Under the pieces are notes generated by a model that was given only the letters and a program-made list of their open reading frames with translations, had not been told where the DNA came from and ran no database searches. DNA of 64,000 bases from Conchocele bisecta (lineage: Eukaryota; Mollusca; Bivalvia; Lucinida; Thyasiridae): positions 76,922,297 through 76,986,296 of the forward strand of contig CM055278.1 of the NCBI GenBank assembly GCA_029237695.1. The letters are read 5' to 3'. Position numbers and translations under genes: made by a program. This document shows positions 12,473-24,915 of this stretch, one piece after another (the first letter of the stretch is position 1; the number at the start of each line of letters is the position of its first letter).

Positions 12473-13756
12473 GTAGATTGGTCAGTAAGCGAGGCTTACG
12501 GAATACCCACCGCGTGAGCCCAGGTACCCCTAAAATATGTAAAAATTTCCAAGTGTGTGGGCTTGTGACCTTGACTCTGGGATTAGCGCGAGCGGCATGA
12601 ACGTGAATTTGTCACAGGGTGGTAGAGGTCCATTGGAGCAATGAGTGTGTGAAATGTGAAGCAGATCCGAGCAAGGAAATAGAAGTTATAACCGATTTCT
12701 CTGATGTTAAGTTTTGTAAACCGTATAACCTCGAATTAACGCCCCCGGAGGCGTTACATTTTACAAAAGGAGGGGGCATTTATTAGCCAGTAAAAAAAAA
12801 AAAATAATAATTTTTTACCAAGGACCGCCAATTTCAAACACAAATAAGGATTTATTTATTTTTTATTTGGGGGGGAGGGGGGTGTTTATTAGGAGGGGGA
12901 CGTTAATTCGAGGTTATACGGTATGTATGTGACGTTGACCTCGAGATCAGCGTGGATTTGTCACAGCATATGAAATATTAAGAATTTTCAATGAAAGAAA
13001 TAGAAGTTATAACATATTTCTCTGATGTTAAGTTTCATAAAGAGACTAAGTATGTGACCTTGACCTTGGGATCAGCGGGGGTTGGACAGTCGTAGATTTG
13101 TCACAGCATGATAGTACAACCTTAGAGGAATGCACAAGTGAAATAATAAGAATTTTCAATGAAGGAAATAGGAGTTCTTATTTCTCTGATGTTAAGTTTT
13201 GTAAAGAGACTAAGTATTTGACCTTGACCTTGGGATCAGCGGGGGTTGGACGGTCATGGATTTGGCACAGCATGGTATTAGAGCCTTACAGGAATGCATG
13301 TGTGAAATATTAAGAATTTTAGATGAAGGAAATAGAAGTTAGAACAATATTTCTCTGATGTTAAGTTTTGTAAAGAGACTAAGTATTTGACCGTGACCTT
13401 GGGATCTGCGGGGGTTGGACGGTCGTGGATTTGGCACAGCATGGTAGTAGAGCCTTACAGGAATGCATGTGTGAAATATTAAGCATTTTAGATGAAGGAA
13501 ATAGAAGTTATAACAATATTTCTCTGATGTTATGTTTACGGACTAAGTATTTGATTGACCTTGACTGCTGGGGGCTTGGATTCGGTCGTGGATTTGGCAC
13601 AGCATGGTAGTAGAGCCTTACAGGAATGCATGTGTGAAATATCAAGCATTTTAGATGAAGGAAGTAGAAGTTATAACAATATTTCTCTGATGTTAAGTTT
13701 ACGGACGGACAACCTGACTCCAGTATACCCCCCGCAATGAGTTGTGGGGGGTATAA
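12473..13756 (+). repeat. Minisatellite-cored element, family B
   Basis: It starts GTAGATTGGTCAGTAAGCGA, with a GTAAGC/GCTTAC stem, and ends CCCCCGCAATGAGTTGTGGG. The core is about five units of roughly 175 bp with TGTGACCTTGACCTTGGGAT, TTGGCACAGCATGGTA and TTTCTCTGATGTTAAGTTT. An inverted copy with the same two ends lies at about 36,302-37,098. A small separate element is nested near its start (see 12,721-12,921). Confidence 0.75.
12721..12921. mobile_element. Small mariner-like MITE nested in family B
   Basis: CCGTATAACCTCGAATTAAC at 12,721 is matched by the inverted GTTAATTCGAGGTTATACGG ending at 12,921. The interior is about 160 bases of A- and G-rich sequence. The TA-containing tips and the CTCGAATTAACG body resemble Tc1/mariner-pogo type ends. 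It interrupts the family B minisatellite. Confidence 0.6.
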
Positions 13757-13890
13757 CAAGAAATGCGTCTGTCGAACGCGGATGCCACCTGCAGCATATT
13801 TGAGAAACTGTGACAAATTGGTTAACCGAAAAGTGTGACGGACGGTCCAAACACTATATGCCACCCGTTTCTTCGAAACCCGGTGGCATA
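13757..13890. repeat. Short dispersed module ending in a CCACCCG stem
   Basis: Matches, in the opposite orientation, two pieces at 49,112-49,160 and about 49,597-49,675: ATGCCACCCGTTTCTTCGAA, and the segment with GTGACAAATTGGTTAACCGA. The element seems to have a terminal stem with ATGCCACC at one end and GGTGGCAT at the other. Confidence 0.55.
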
Positions 13891-13894
13891 AAAA

Positions 13895-13998
13895 CAAAAT
13901 ATTGGGGCCGAGGCGTCTTAGGGCCGAGGTGTCTGGGGCCGAGGTGTCTTAGGGCCGAGGTGTCGTGGGGCCGACTTGTCTTAGGGCCGAGACGTCAC
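13895..13998 (+). repeat. GC-rich short tandem repeat, about 18-bp unit
   Basis: About six units of GGGGCCGAGGTGTCTTA-like sequence run from TTGGGGCCGAGGCGTC to GGGCCGAGACGTC. Spacing varies slightly. The composition is much more GC-rich than the surroundings. Confidence 0.75.
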
Positions 13999-14039
13999 TA
14001 AAGCCAAATATAGTATAGTTTTCTTATTTTCCATGAAAC

Positions 14040-14250
14040 ACATCTTGGTATTTCATTAGAATTGTCTCCTAGGAGACAATTCTAATGAAATGCCAAGACA
14101 TGTTTTCATTTTGAAGCAAACTATTCAATAATTGCTGTCTGTTGATGTGTAAACAGTAGTGTGATTTTATTTTACCCAATTAAAATTTTGAAATACCCAA
14201 TTGCATCAGAAATGATGAGTGAAAATACTCAATTACTAATTATCTGGAGC
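14040..14250 (-). mobile_element. Truncated inverted copy of the hAT-like MITE
   Basis: Contains the hairpin ATTGTCTCCTAGGAGACAAT with long perfect arms, then the reverse complement of the 3,796-4,010 body, ending near TTATCTGGAGCCCTG at about 14,238. The other half of the element is missing. The hairpin arms are better matched here than in the 3.8-kb copy. Confidence 0.6.
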
Positions 14251-15689
14251 CCTGTAGAGTTATACCGACGAAAGCCGAAACATGCCGAATGCCTGTGGTT
14301 TCGACGCTGTGTCACATTCGGTCGAAATTTTCTCTGCCGAATCACAATATGGCAGCAATCATTTGAATTCTCTTTTGAAAACATTTACCTGGCCAATATC
14401 GGTCCGTGTCATTTTGCCATGAAAAATATTGCATGACGCCATTAACGGTAAATCACGAATTGTATTATGTGTCGTGTATTCCAATATGCATTAATGCAAT
14501 TGCACGTAAGTTATAAAACTCCATCATTAGTTTTGAAACTGTGTGTTTATACGATGCTGATTCGTCTGAAGTGGCAAGCCTAAGTCAGCTGGCCGATATC
14601 AAACACACCGCGTGTCAAGTGCACAAAGCCATATCAAAGATCAATACACACAGTTGCTGACGTCAGTTACGTGTTCGTCACTAGACTGGTACCCTGTCTG
14701 ATGCGTGCCTAGCGAAACAATACTACCGGGAACCACTATATTTATGACACGGCAAAAGTGTTTATGTGAATTGGGTCCCTATCTCTGACAAATCCCGGCT
14801 TATTGCATTAGCGGCCAGACCAGGCAGTGGATTCGTGTAGTCTGCCCATGGTTTACAATGTTCGCCAATCTCTAATTAAAAACATCATAATTACGTCAGC
14901 TGACAATGCAAATTCGTCATAGCTATAGGCTACTTAAATATTTGGGCTCGATCAGGAGGAGCCACACTAATGTACCGCGATTATTGGGAGCCAAGTCACC
15001 AGATCGCTAAATATTGTCTGCTCTCCTCTGAAATTTCTATCAACTTTCAGCGAAAGAATCCGATCGCGGTATAAATTTTAGCCACTCTGCTCTGAAATTT
15101 CTATCAACTTTCAGCATCATTTACGGAAGATATGACTGATTTTGAAAATCAATATCAGCAAAATATGATGTCTATTAAAAGAACACTACTAGTGACCTGC
15201 ACATGACAAACGGGCCATAAACAACACCCCCACCCCCACCAGCCAAATATTGACACTGTGGACACACCGTAGGTACAGATAGTGTGTATTCACTGTTTAT
15301 TGATTAGGTTTAAAACTAGACATAACGGTCGCTGCTATTATATGGTACTACCTGAATACACGACTCCAGCAAAAAAAATTAGCCCCTTATCAGTGTATGC
15401 GCAGGCGAATCCGGGGCTATTCTGGTTGCACATAGTTGATTGTATTTTAATGTACATGTATGCCACAAATTAATTCGCTAAATTCCCAATAATTTCTGAA
15501 TCCGCGATTACACCCAGGCAACACAATACAGTCGAAATTTGTGTGTTGCTCTGTGTAAAAAATCGATAACACTCAGCCATGTTGACATCATTCAGCACAA
15601 GGCTTTAAACTTTGACCTTTAGGCTATGTTTTTAAATTGCACCAATTGACAGTAAATGGTGTTGAATAGTCGACACACATCCAAGGTAC
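14251..15689. other. No gene recognised
   Basis: Contains a GTTATACCGACGAAAGCCGA phrase at about 14,258 that is shared with 3,090 and 32,582. A duplicated phrase, CTCTGAAATTTCTATCAACT, occurs near 15,026 and 15,090. No coding homology was recognised. Confidence 0.35.
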
Positions 15690-17850
15690 GATAAACAAGA
15701 GTGCCGAAGGTCACAATAGACGCCAGTCGAGGCAAGGCCAGTCAACAAGGGGAGATAACTCATCTTGACGTGATAAACATGTAAACCAAATTTGGTTACG
15801 AGTGGTCAAGTAGAACTTGAGTTATTGCATGGACAAGGATACAGAGTGTGAAAATTAACAAGAGTTGTCAGAAGACAATGAAGCTCGCCTGTTGGCAGCC
15901 TTCACTCAAACTTGGCATAGTTGCATACAAAAACATGAATATTATATATAATTGACCTTGGGTTAAGGGGCGTGCGGTGGACCTTGACATTGGGGTCAGT
16001 GGTGCAAGGTGGTGAGTCGTGGGTTTGCTATAGCATAATATAGCATATTAAGACAACTGCATGTATGAAATATCAATGCGCTCCCTGAAAACAGAAGTAA
16101 AACAAAATTTAACCCAACATTAAGTTTATGAACGCACTAAGTTGGTGATTTTCTACAGCATGATAGCCATTCACATGAGGAATGGATGTATGAAATTTGT
16201 GACCTTGGGGAAAGGGGTGGATCATGGATTTGCTGTAGCACAATAGAGGATCATCAGATGAATGCATGTATGAAATATCAAAGCGTTCCCTGTAAAGAAA
16301 CAAAAGTTAAACAACATTTACCCCAACATTAAGTTTTATGAACATGCTAAGTTTGTGACCTTGACCTTGGGGTAAGGGTTGGGTGGTGGGTTGTGCATTT
16401 GCTACAGCATGATAGAGGGTCATCTGAGGAATGCATGTATGAAATATCAAGGTGTTCCATGAAAGGAAACAGATGTTATAAGACATTTGGGGTGGGCGGT
16501 GGGTCATGGATTCGCTATAGCACGATAAAGTATCATCAGATGAATGCATGAATGAAATATCAAGGCGTTCCACGAAAGGAAACAGATGTTAAGACATTGA
16601 CCCCAACGTTAAGTTTATGAATGTGCTAAGTTTGTGACCTTGACCTTGGGGTAAGGGATGGGCGGTGGGTCATGGATTTGCAATAGCACGATAGAGTATC
16701 ATCAGATGAATCCATGTATGAAATATGAAGGCGATCCCTGTAAAGAAACAGAAGTCACACAACATTTACCCCAACGTTAAGTTTATGAACATGCTAAGTT
16801 TGTGACCTTGGGGTAAGGGTTGGGTGGTGGATCGTGGATTTGCTACAGCATGATAGATGGTCAGCAGATGAATGCATGTATAATATATGAAGGCATTCCC
16901 TGTAAATAAACAGAAGTTACACAACATTTACCCCAACATTAAGTTTATGAAATGCTAAGTTTGCGACCTTGACCTTGGGGTAAGGGTTGGGTGGTGGGTC
17001 GTGGATGTGCTACAGCATGATATAGGGTCATTTGAGGAATGCATGTATGAAATAGCAAGGCGTTCCATGAAAGGAAACAGATGTTATAAGGAATTTACCC
17101 CAACGTTAAGTTTATGAATGTGCTAAGTTTGTGACCTTGACCTTGGGGTAAGGGTTGGGTGGTGGGTCGTGGATGTGCTACAGCATGATATAGGGTCATC
17201 TGAGGAATGGATGTATGAAATAGCAAGGCGTTCCATGAAAGGAAACAGATGTTATAAGGAATTTACCCGAACGTTAAGTTTATGAATGTGCCAAGTTTGT
17301 GACCTTGACCTTGGGGTAAGGGTTGGGTGGTGGGTCATGGATTTGCTACATCATGATAGAGGGTCATCTGAGGAATGCATGTATGAAATAACAAGGTGTT
17401 CCATGAAAGGAAACAGAAGTTATAAGACATTTACCCAACGTTAAGTTTATGAATGTGCCAAGTTTGTGACCTTGACCTTGGGGTAAGGGTTGGGTGGTGG
17501 GTCATGGATTTGCTACATCATGATAGAGGGTCATCTGAGGAATGCATGTATGAAATAACAAGATGTTCCATGAAAGGAAACAGAAGTTATAAGACATTTA
17601 CCCAACGTTAAGTTTATGAATGTGCCAAGTTGTGACCTTGACCTTGGGGTAAGGGCTTGGTGGTGGGTCATGGATTTGCTACAGCATGATAGAGGGTCAT
17701 CTGAGGAATGCATGTATGAAATAACAAGGTATTCCATGAAAGGAAACAGAAGTTATAAGACATTTACCCAACATTAAGTTTGTGGACGACGCCGACGCCA
17801 ACGACGCCAGGGGTATGCCATAAGCTCTTCTGCACTTCGTGCAGGCTAGC
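15690..17850 (+). repeat. Minisatellite-cored element, family C
   Basis: About ten units of roughly 165-170 bp carry TTTGTGACCTTGACCTTGGG, TTGCTACAGCATGATAGAGG and GTTCCATGAAAGGAAACAGA. The right edge has GACGACGCCGACGCCAACGA, then a stem, GCTCTTCTGCACTTCGTGCA. Units near the right end are nearly identical to each other, which suggests recent array expansion or correction there. It encodes nothing. Confidence 0.75.
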
Positions 17851-18189
17851 TAAAAACAACTTGGCAAGTTTTTTTGTTAGGAAAATAGGTCTGATATTCT
17901 CATGTAGACATTTTCCCCCAGATTTTGGAATGAAAATTAGTTTGGGAATAGGGGTCGGTTTGGGTGGGTGTGTAGGGTCGTTGTTGGGTGCCGGATTCGG
18001 GCTTCGGATCCGGGTTGCATCGTATACACTCTTGCGATCGATACACGGCAAAATACGGTAATTATGACCAGACGACACTTGTCGTCCCGTATCGGTTTCG
18101 CACAAACCGGCATTTTCGTCACACGTGTCTCTGGGATATTCTGTAATTCTTGTACAATGTGTGAAGCCTGTTCCTATTTTGGCAAATGA
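17851..18189. other. No gene recognised
   Basis: Includes a G/T-rich stretch (about 17,940-18,010) that opens frames on both strands. No family features were recognised. Confidence 0.3.
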
Positions 18190-18486
18190 TTATCTTTTCT
18201 GCTGTTTTTGGACATTTCGAACTATGGATTTGAAGTCTTTTTCAATATGATCCGGATCGATGTCTCCTCGTAATTCTTTGAACCTGGACAAAAGCAGCTC
18301 CAATACATTAATATTATTGAGACTGGGTGTCGGATTGCTCAGCCACTCGCTCAAATCATCTTTCACTGGTTTACTCTTGTAAACTCGTGGCTTACTCTTG
18401 TAAAGTGGCATTTTCAAAAACAGTGATAAAGTATCAAATTTACTTATTTTTAAATAAAATAACTTGTGGGTTTTTTCAATATGCAT
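18190..18486 (-). CDS. Unidentified small ORF, basic
   Basis: A 98-codon open frame. An internal Met gives a product of about 74 residues starting MPLYKSKPRVYKSKPVKDD. It has a duplicated YKSKP motif and a helical C-terminal half rich in Lys, Leu and Glu. It is non-repetitive, unlike its neighbours. I see no splice consensus or conserved family motif, so it may be a fragment of a mobile-element gene, a host exon, or chance. Confidence 0.2.
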   Translation of the reverse strand: MHIEKTHKLFYLKISKFDTLSLFLKMPLYKSKPRVYKSKPVKDDLSEWLSNPTPSLNNINVLELLLSRFKELRGDIDPDHIEKDFKSIVRNVQKQQKR

Positions 18487-19289
18487 GTAAATAGTAGTTG
18501 TGAAATATTTAAGCTTTTATTGTTTATAGAAATTAACAAAATAAACTTTTTTATTGACAATATTCATGAATGTCTGAGGGAAAAAAGTTGTTTTGGGTAA
18601 ACAATTGTATTGAAATCAACAATATAATGCTGGTGTATTTTGTAAATGTGAACTGGGGTTCAATCCAAGTGTTTATGCAGTTAGATGCTGTATATCTTTA
18701 GTTCTATTGAAAAATATAAAACGCCAATAAACAAATAGCAGCCATCACGACCTAGCTTGATTACCATCGTGCTTGCTTATCATCCTCACAAATTCCTGTG
18801 CTTGAGGAAGCCTCAAATGAAGCTCACAATTAGAGACCACCTGCAATGCGTCAGTGGCGTCAGTGCTAGTCGAAGTCATGCAGCCTATTGCCTTGATCAT
18901 TGCAGCCCTATGCACCTTTCCAAATTCTTTAACACATTCAGAGTTCAGACTTGTACAGCCTCATGAAAATGGATTGAGAGCAACCTTGAAATTGTCAAGC
19001 ATCTTCAATCAGTTGAACCCAGATCTTGTTTTATCCTGCAATGTGGCTTTTGAAAGAATAATCTCTTTTCTTGCACTTCCTCCAGTACCTTTCCATCCAA
19101 CATCAACCTGGTATCACCACTGTTCACAGCTTTGGGCAACACTTTGAGATAGTTTGTCTGCTCTGGGGCATTGGCCATGTTCCACCTCCAACACCAGCAT
19201 GTAATTTCTTTTAAATCGGCATACTGTACAGTACCATCACTGGGTCAGGACCATAGACAGACACTCCCAAGTAATACATTAAACTAGAA
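18487..19289. other. No confident gene; possible decayed coding patch on the minus strand
   Basis: On the minus strand, about 19,180-18,760 gives long readable stretches in two alternating frames, for example one containing SECVKEFGKVHRAAMIKAIG. These are broken by stops. That pattern fits an old coding segment, but no family was recognised. Confidence 0.25.
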
Positions 19290-19595
19290 ATGTGGCCTGT
19301 CGGCACACGAATGCCCCCGCTGGCAGCCAAAGAAAACGAGGCATATTTAAATTATAAGCCAGTTAAGGTTTCGAACGCACCAAGTTTGTGAACTTGACCC
19401 TGGGCTTAGCGAGGGCGGGATGAATGTGGATTTGTCACAGGGCGGTAGACGAGCATTGGAGCAATGTGTTTGTGAAATGTGAAGCAGATCCGAACAAGGA
19501 AATTATAAGCCATTTACCCGAGCGTTAAGGTTTCGGGACGGACGTACGAACACTATATGCCCCACTCACCATTCGGTGGCGGGGGCATAATAAAT
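19290..19595 (+). repeat. Single-unit copy of minisatellite element D/E
   Basis: It starts TGTGGCCTGTCGGCACACGA and ends with the stem GCCCCACTCACCATTCGGTG plus GCGGGGGCATA. It carries one to two core units with GAACTTGACCCTGGGCTTAG and GGATTTGTCACAGGGCGGTA. The core is the complement of the long array at 52.4-54.8 kb. A terminal fragment recurs at 25,683-25,785. Confidence 0.6.
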
Positions 19596-19614
19596 GCCAC
19601 TGGCACTGGCTAAG

Positions 19615-19805
19615 CCCGTCACATAAAGTGTACAATGTTTACAACGCTACGGTTGCAAATTATCTTCCGTAATTCTGTTTTTAGTCTGGCGGCCAAAGGC
19701 CGATTTTGGGGCTTAACCTTGTTTTGAATAACTAAAGTTTTTTATTACTGATTTAGCCTATGTAGACTTTCTAGTTTTAGAATCCGACTGATGACAATCT
19801 GTTAC
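19615..19805 (+). repeat. Dispersed repeat, copy 1
   Basis: Nearly identical to 26,436-26,645. Shared words include AAAGTGTACAATGTTTACAA, CGGCCAAAGGCCGATTTTGG and AGAATCCGACTGATGACAAT. The first contains a GGCCAAAGGCC stem. No coding content was seen. Confidence 0.7.
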
Positions 19806-20580
19806 CTTTGAGCATTTGGAGAAATCTGCATAAATTCAAGATGGCTGCCACCAAGATATATCGTGCCATATAATTGCATCCTCAGGAGGAAATTAAACCA
19901 TCTAAGAGAGTATAATGAGTGTATTAACATGCTGACACAAATGGGCAACTTTAAAATTCCTTAACTGCATATAGAAAAAATCCAAGATGTCCGCCAAAAT
20001 GTGACTATTTTACATACTTTCACTAATCCGTCATATCAAAGAATATACGTTTTTTAATTATGTGTTTAAAACAAGGAACTTTGATGTGAAATTATATACT
20101 AATATAGATTTAACACAAGTCCAAGATGGCAGCCATATATGAATATATTACAATGTAATAGATGTGGTCGCTACCACGGAATATCAAGCTGTGATTGAAA
20201 CAGCCGGACGCCGAAAATTGTGCGTAACAAGTCCGCAGCAAAGCAAAACAATTTTTTAAACAGCCAATCAAAAGGACGTATTACCCATAACAACGCAACA
20301 ATCAAAACAACCACAATGTTGGGGCTAACCATTGAAATAAGCTTTATAAAAAACTAAAAGGAATTATTAAATAACCAAAATCCAGAGCTGCATTAGATAA
20401 ATGACAAATAAGTGAATACAATAATTAAGGCGCCTTCTTTAACGGAATTCCATGTTCTAAAAATAGCACAAGGCTCACATACCGGAAAACACCGGATATT
20501 AAAGAGAGCATCCGCGCATAGTAATTAATATTTTTTAAAATTAAAAAATTTCCAATAATGCAGCTACGCGCCTGACACTA
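19806..20580. other. No gene recognised
   Basis: AT-rich sequence in which the phrase CAAGATGGC recurs at 19,838 and 20,121, as it often does in animal non-coding repeats. No ends or coding features were identified. Confidence 0.3.
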
Positions 20581-23272
20581 CACTGCAGCTCCATTATAAC
20601 GCGGTGGTCGGGATCCAAGATTTCAAACCGCGATCGAATCCGACCGCGTTATAAAATTTCGGGACATGCACGGGTACTGCATGGGTTACTGGTATCATCC
20701 GCATTTCGGTTACCAACTATTGCGGGAATTCCATTAGCAACGGACCCATATAAAATCATGTCATTTGAACAGAAATTAAAGTAATTATTAATAATGCCTA
20801 TGACATACAAACTTGTATTAATGTATTAAAGGCCCAACTGGGATATAAAAGCCACCAGATGGCGCTGGGCAGGCTTTTTGATAATTTTATGCATGCTTCA
20901 CTTCAGGGACACATTTTCAGATATTTTAGAAATACCACTGAACAAATAAGTACACTATTTCACACAGACATATATAATACAACTTTGAAAGGTTTAGAAA
21001 AATTTGGATTTAAGGAAAAAAATGTAAATGTGCTTTTTGAAGTAATACAATGTACTCAACTGACAACTGATTCAAACTTGCCGGGCGGAGCGTAGCTGTT
21101 ACATATGTAATTCATGCATAGAGCTGAGTTCATGACCCGACATTGTAAACAACCCCACGTGTTTAGTGATAACGCTAACAGCTATAACTGCATGTATGGT
21201 CAACATCAGACAGTGTGCCAGCCGCACAACTTTGATTTTGGACAGTAATATCAAATTAAATGTGTGGTTGGTATGCACACAACAAGGTGAATGAAACAAA
21301 ACCATGGTTTAATAGACCAGCAAGAGAAATATTTTGCCTAGAACTTGATACAGTGGCTGTGAAAATGCAGTATGTACTAATTATAAACAGCATATACTCG
21401 GGTTAGTATGCACAGTCACAAAACAGCATGTATGTGCAGTCTGATCTGGAATTTACATGACTACATGAATTCAAGTTTGCTAGCAGCCTTATCAAGTTTC
21501 CTGTATCCTAACACATACCAGTATGGCTATTTCAACACTGGTCTCTAATTAGCTGTCAGCATATATTATATCTGCAGCAATGCAGTTTAACTGGGACGGG
21601 GTATTCTGTGGAATGACATGACACAGTTACACATTTTTATAAAATACCGACTTATTACAAACACATATTCTTATATATTGGTTACTACATGTACTTAAAA
21701 AATACATCGGAGATAGGAACCTTGTTCAGGTCCAGAAGCACAATATAGGTTTCACTATATATACATAATACACTCTAATTAAGTAACGGACACTGGACAT
21801 GTTACGACATGCATATCCCCGGATCGGCTGGTGCATCCTCGCAGCCTCTACACTGTTAAGTTTGGTGGTCATTCATGGTGGCTCTAATTAATGATGTAAA
21901 CTGCATCATGCTATAGTCATGTGCTATCTGATTGTGTGACACATGGAAAGGTGTTTCATTCAATTTTACTTCTTTCTATTTTTAATAATTTATATAATAG
22001 CATCAAAATACTCTTTGCTTTGAAATAGTAAGCAGCAAAATACTATATAAGTTTTAACACTTTTAGTAAATTCTCAATCATTTTCCTGCACAAATAAAAC
22101 ATACAGTACTATTAGAGGGACTGGTATACACTGTATCATTTGTGTGTTTTATGGGACCACACGTTTGATAACAAACCTACATATCATATATCTAGATACT
22201 GGTCAGTACAGAAACCCCTACACTGGCTATCCAGCAGCCCCCTCACTGTTCTACATTGGGAGCAGACGACAAACATGTGCTGCTGTTTATGTATTCTATT
22301 TATAAAGCCAGTGTATAACTGACAGGCTGGGGACGCTATCAGTAATTGGATATGCCCCTCCTACTAAATTCGGTACCAGGGCACCGATTGTTGGGCCTTT
22401 AAACATATGAGTTATTTATAAAATCATGCTTATTACATTGTATAGTGCTCGCGATAGACAGACGCCTATTACAATGTATACTACTCGCGATCAACAGGCG
22501 CTTAAAAGGATTAATTGATAATAAATAATGCCTATGGTCACATGTCCTGCCTATTCATGTGGACGATTAGCTGTTGATATGTGCATAATCTCAGGATGGG
22601 GGTCACGTGATCGTTTACGCTGCAACAGTCATATTGATGAATGAAATTTACGATTTAAGCGAGATTGCCGTGGGCTGCAATGTAAACAATAGACCACGTG
22701 ATCCCATACCCAGATAATGCTGAAACACAGGTCTATTTATAGAACGCTAAATATTACACCTGGGAGTAAAGAAAAAGAAAGGCGATCGAACACGCAACCA
22801 TTTATTAGCGACAATTATGTGTTAACACAGATACATTGACATTACTTGGTGACAAAAAGCGGTACATTTACGTGACTGGAGAAATGGTGCTCATGGGATT
22901 TGTGACCAGTGTAGCTTCTGATCAGGCGTTACATTGGTCGGCATGCTCCTTTGATACGACCATTACTTCGCGAATACATGTCAATTGGGATTAAGGTAAT
23001 TGAATTGATTAACAAATATGCCTATTAACATGATTACCTGATTAAAGGTATTACATTTGCTAACATACTAATAATAATCCTTTCATGGACTTTGAACTTC
23101 GTTGTTTGAATAAACTTACAGAAATCACGAATCAACTAATTACACGATGACTACGACAAATTTTTTTTGTTTTTTTTTCTGGATTTAAAAAAAAAAAATT
23201 GGGATCCACGAGAGACCCGCGTTATAATGGAGATCGCGCTATACGCGACTGCGTTATAATGGAGCTGCAGTG
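20581..23272. mobile_element. Tc1/mariner-pogo-type element carrying a nested insertion
   Basis: The termini CACTGCAGCTCCATTATAAC and GTTATAATGGAGCTGCAGTG are perfect inverted repeats, each bordered by TA (20,579-20,580 and 23,273-23,274). That is the target duplication expected of this superfamily. The right side carries a second degenerate copy of the end sequence (GCGTTATAATGGAGATCGCG) at about 23,219. No transposase was recognised. More than half the interior is another element at 20,830-22,398. Confidence 0.75.
20830..22398. mobile_element. TTAA-flanked element nested in the mariner-type element
   Basis: Both ends abut TTAA (20,826-20,829 and 22,399-22,402), with short inverted termini AGGCCCAAC and TTGGGCCT. 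The flank and the size of about 1.57 kb suggest a non-autonomous piggyBac-like element. One 78-codon frame at 20,859-21,095 inside shows no transposase motif, so the assignment rests on the ends alone. Confidence 0.5.
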
Positions 23273-24729
23273 TATAACTATAATTTCTCAAAACGATCTA
23301 AGATGACATAGTGACATCAGTCGGATTCTTGATGTTGATGCTCTGGGCAATCAAAATCGCCAATAAAAAAAATTAATTATTCCAAATAAAGTTAAGCCCC
23401 TGCATGGAACGTGCCATACACTTGGCTGCCAGACTATCTGAGCGGGAAACCCCCACATACATCAATCGATTTCATTGGTCGGTTACTTTGCAGATTTCCG
23501 ATATCGTACCTCGGAAAGAAAATGGCGTCGGTGATAAACTGAAAGGGTTATGCACGCTGTTTTACAAAGAAATGTTGAGAAATAACTAGTAAGGAAAGTA
23601 GTTGCATATAAATTATGAATGAAATTTGGTGTATCCTGGACTGCTCATAATTCGAGACTCTAACGATATTAAACAACATGCGTAATAAATAATAAAGAGT
23701 ATAAACTTTTTTTATTAGTTACATGCAAATATAATGCAATTATCTGTATATATATTGCGTTTACTGGCTTCAAAAGCACGGAGAAATGCAATTGTTTACT
23801 TTCAAAACACGCTCGTCTACAAATGGCCGCCTCCAGCGTACCGTGAAAGGTCGCGACCTCTGACCCTATGACGTCATATGCTCTTCCGGTGCAGGTGCCC
23901 GGTTCGAAAACACCACAAATTGTGTCTGCATAATGTACCATTGCGTTCAGGGGTCACGATACATATTGTTTCGAACTTAAATGATTAGACAAACGATTGC
24001 CAACTTAGAAAATATAATTTGCTAGATTAAACAAATTAAACAATATGAAGTTTCAGCTTGTTGGTTTTAATACTTTTTTAAAGTGGTAATGTCTATTTTT
24101 GGAGTAAGACATTTCAATCCCTTCTGCATGTGGTACTCGTCCACAATGGGAATAACAAAAACAGAGACCAGATTGCATATATCTGCTGATAAATGGAGGT
24201 ATTGGACTGATGTGGACGAACTTAAAAGTGACAATTTAAAAAAAAATAGGTTAAGGTGGTGACTGAATGAAAATCCATATTCCTACATTATTAGTGCCTT
24301 TCTACCTACAAATATTACGTGACCTCCATTGATAAACATGTAAACAACATACGGGTTCAAGCGAACTCATTTATAGTTTTCCTATCGAAATCCGGATTTT
24401 AATGGAGGGGGTTAATGGGATTAGTGGAAAACACAACATTTAGGTGTGTTGTTTGGCAATGTATTAGTCTGTTTAAATCGCATTTTTCTAACTTGGCATT
24501 TGTGACCTTTCATCTGGCTTCGGTTGACATTGTCAGATGATTTCGGTATCGTACAGTTCACGAAGTGTCAAAATTATGCTCGTATTCGTATCGAATATTC
24601 GAGTTTAGATTTCGCTATGTGACCCAATGGGATGGAAGCCAGTCTCTATAGCAAAGTAAATAATAAATGATAAAAGTCAGATAATGAAAAATAGAAGTTA
24701 AACATGATATAGAGACATGGCATGTTAGT
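23273..24729. other. No gene recognised
   Basis: Open frames at 23,404-23,589 and 23,669-23,941 have no recognisable features. No terminal repeats were resolved. Confidence 0.3.
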
Positions 24730-24915
24730 CTACTCCCTCTGTTCTATAAACTTGCAGCACGACATCAGGAAGTGGTTCACCGTCTCCTTCGCTACACATT
24801 CACAGAGGGGGCTTACATTTGTGGCTATCTTTGACAAATACTGATTCAGCGTGTAACCAGTCCGGAGTTGATTCAAAACGATGAAAGTTTTCTTGTCGGT
24901 CACATCGTTCTTCAA
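24730..24915 (-). pseudogene. Non-LTR retrotransposon C-terminal fragment
   Basis: The minus-strand frame reads LNQLRTGYTLNQYLSKIA, then SPLCECVAKETVNHFLMSC and an EQRE tail. This fits the conserved C-terminal Cys/His region (CxC...ETxxHFLxxC) that follows RNase H in many non-LTR retrotransposons. Only this 60-residue tip is left, and no upstream RT is contiguous. It is a separate insertion from those at 4.2 kb and 27 kb. Confidence 0.65.

Noticed and set aside
20859..21095. 78-codon frame inside the TTAA element as a transposase
   Set aside because: Too short and without catalytic or zinc-binding motifs.
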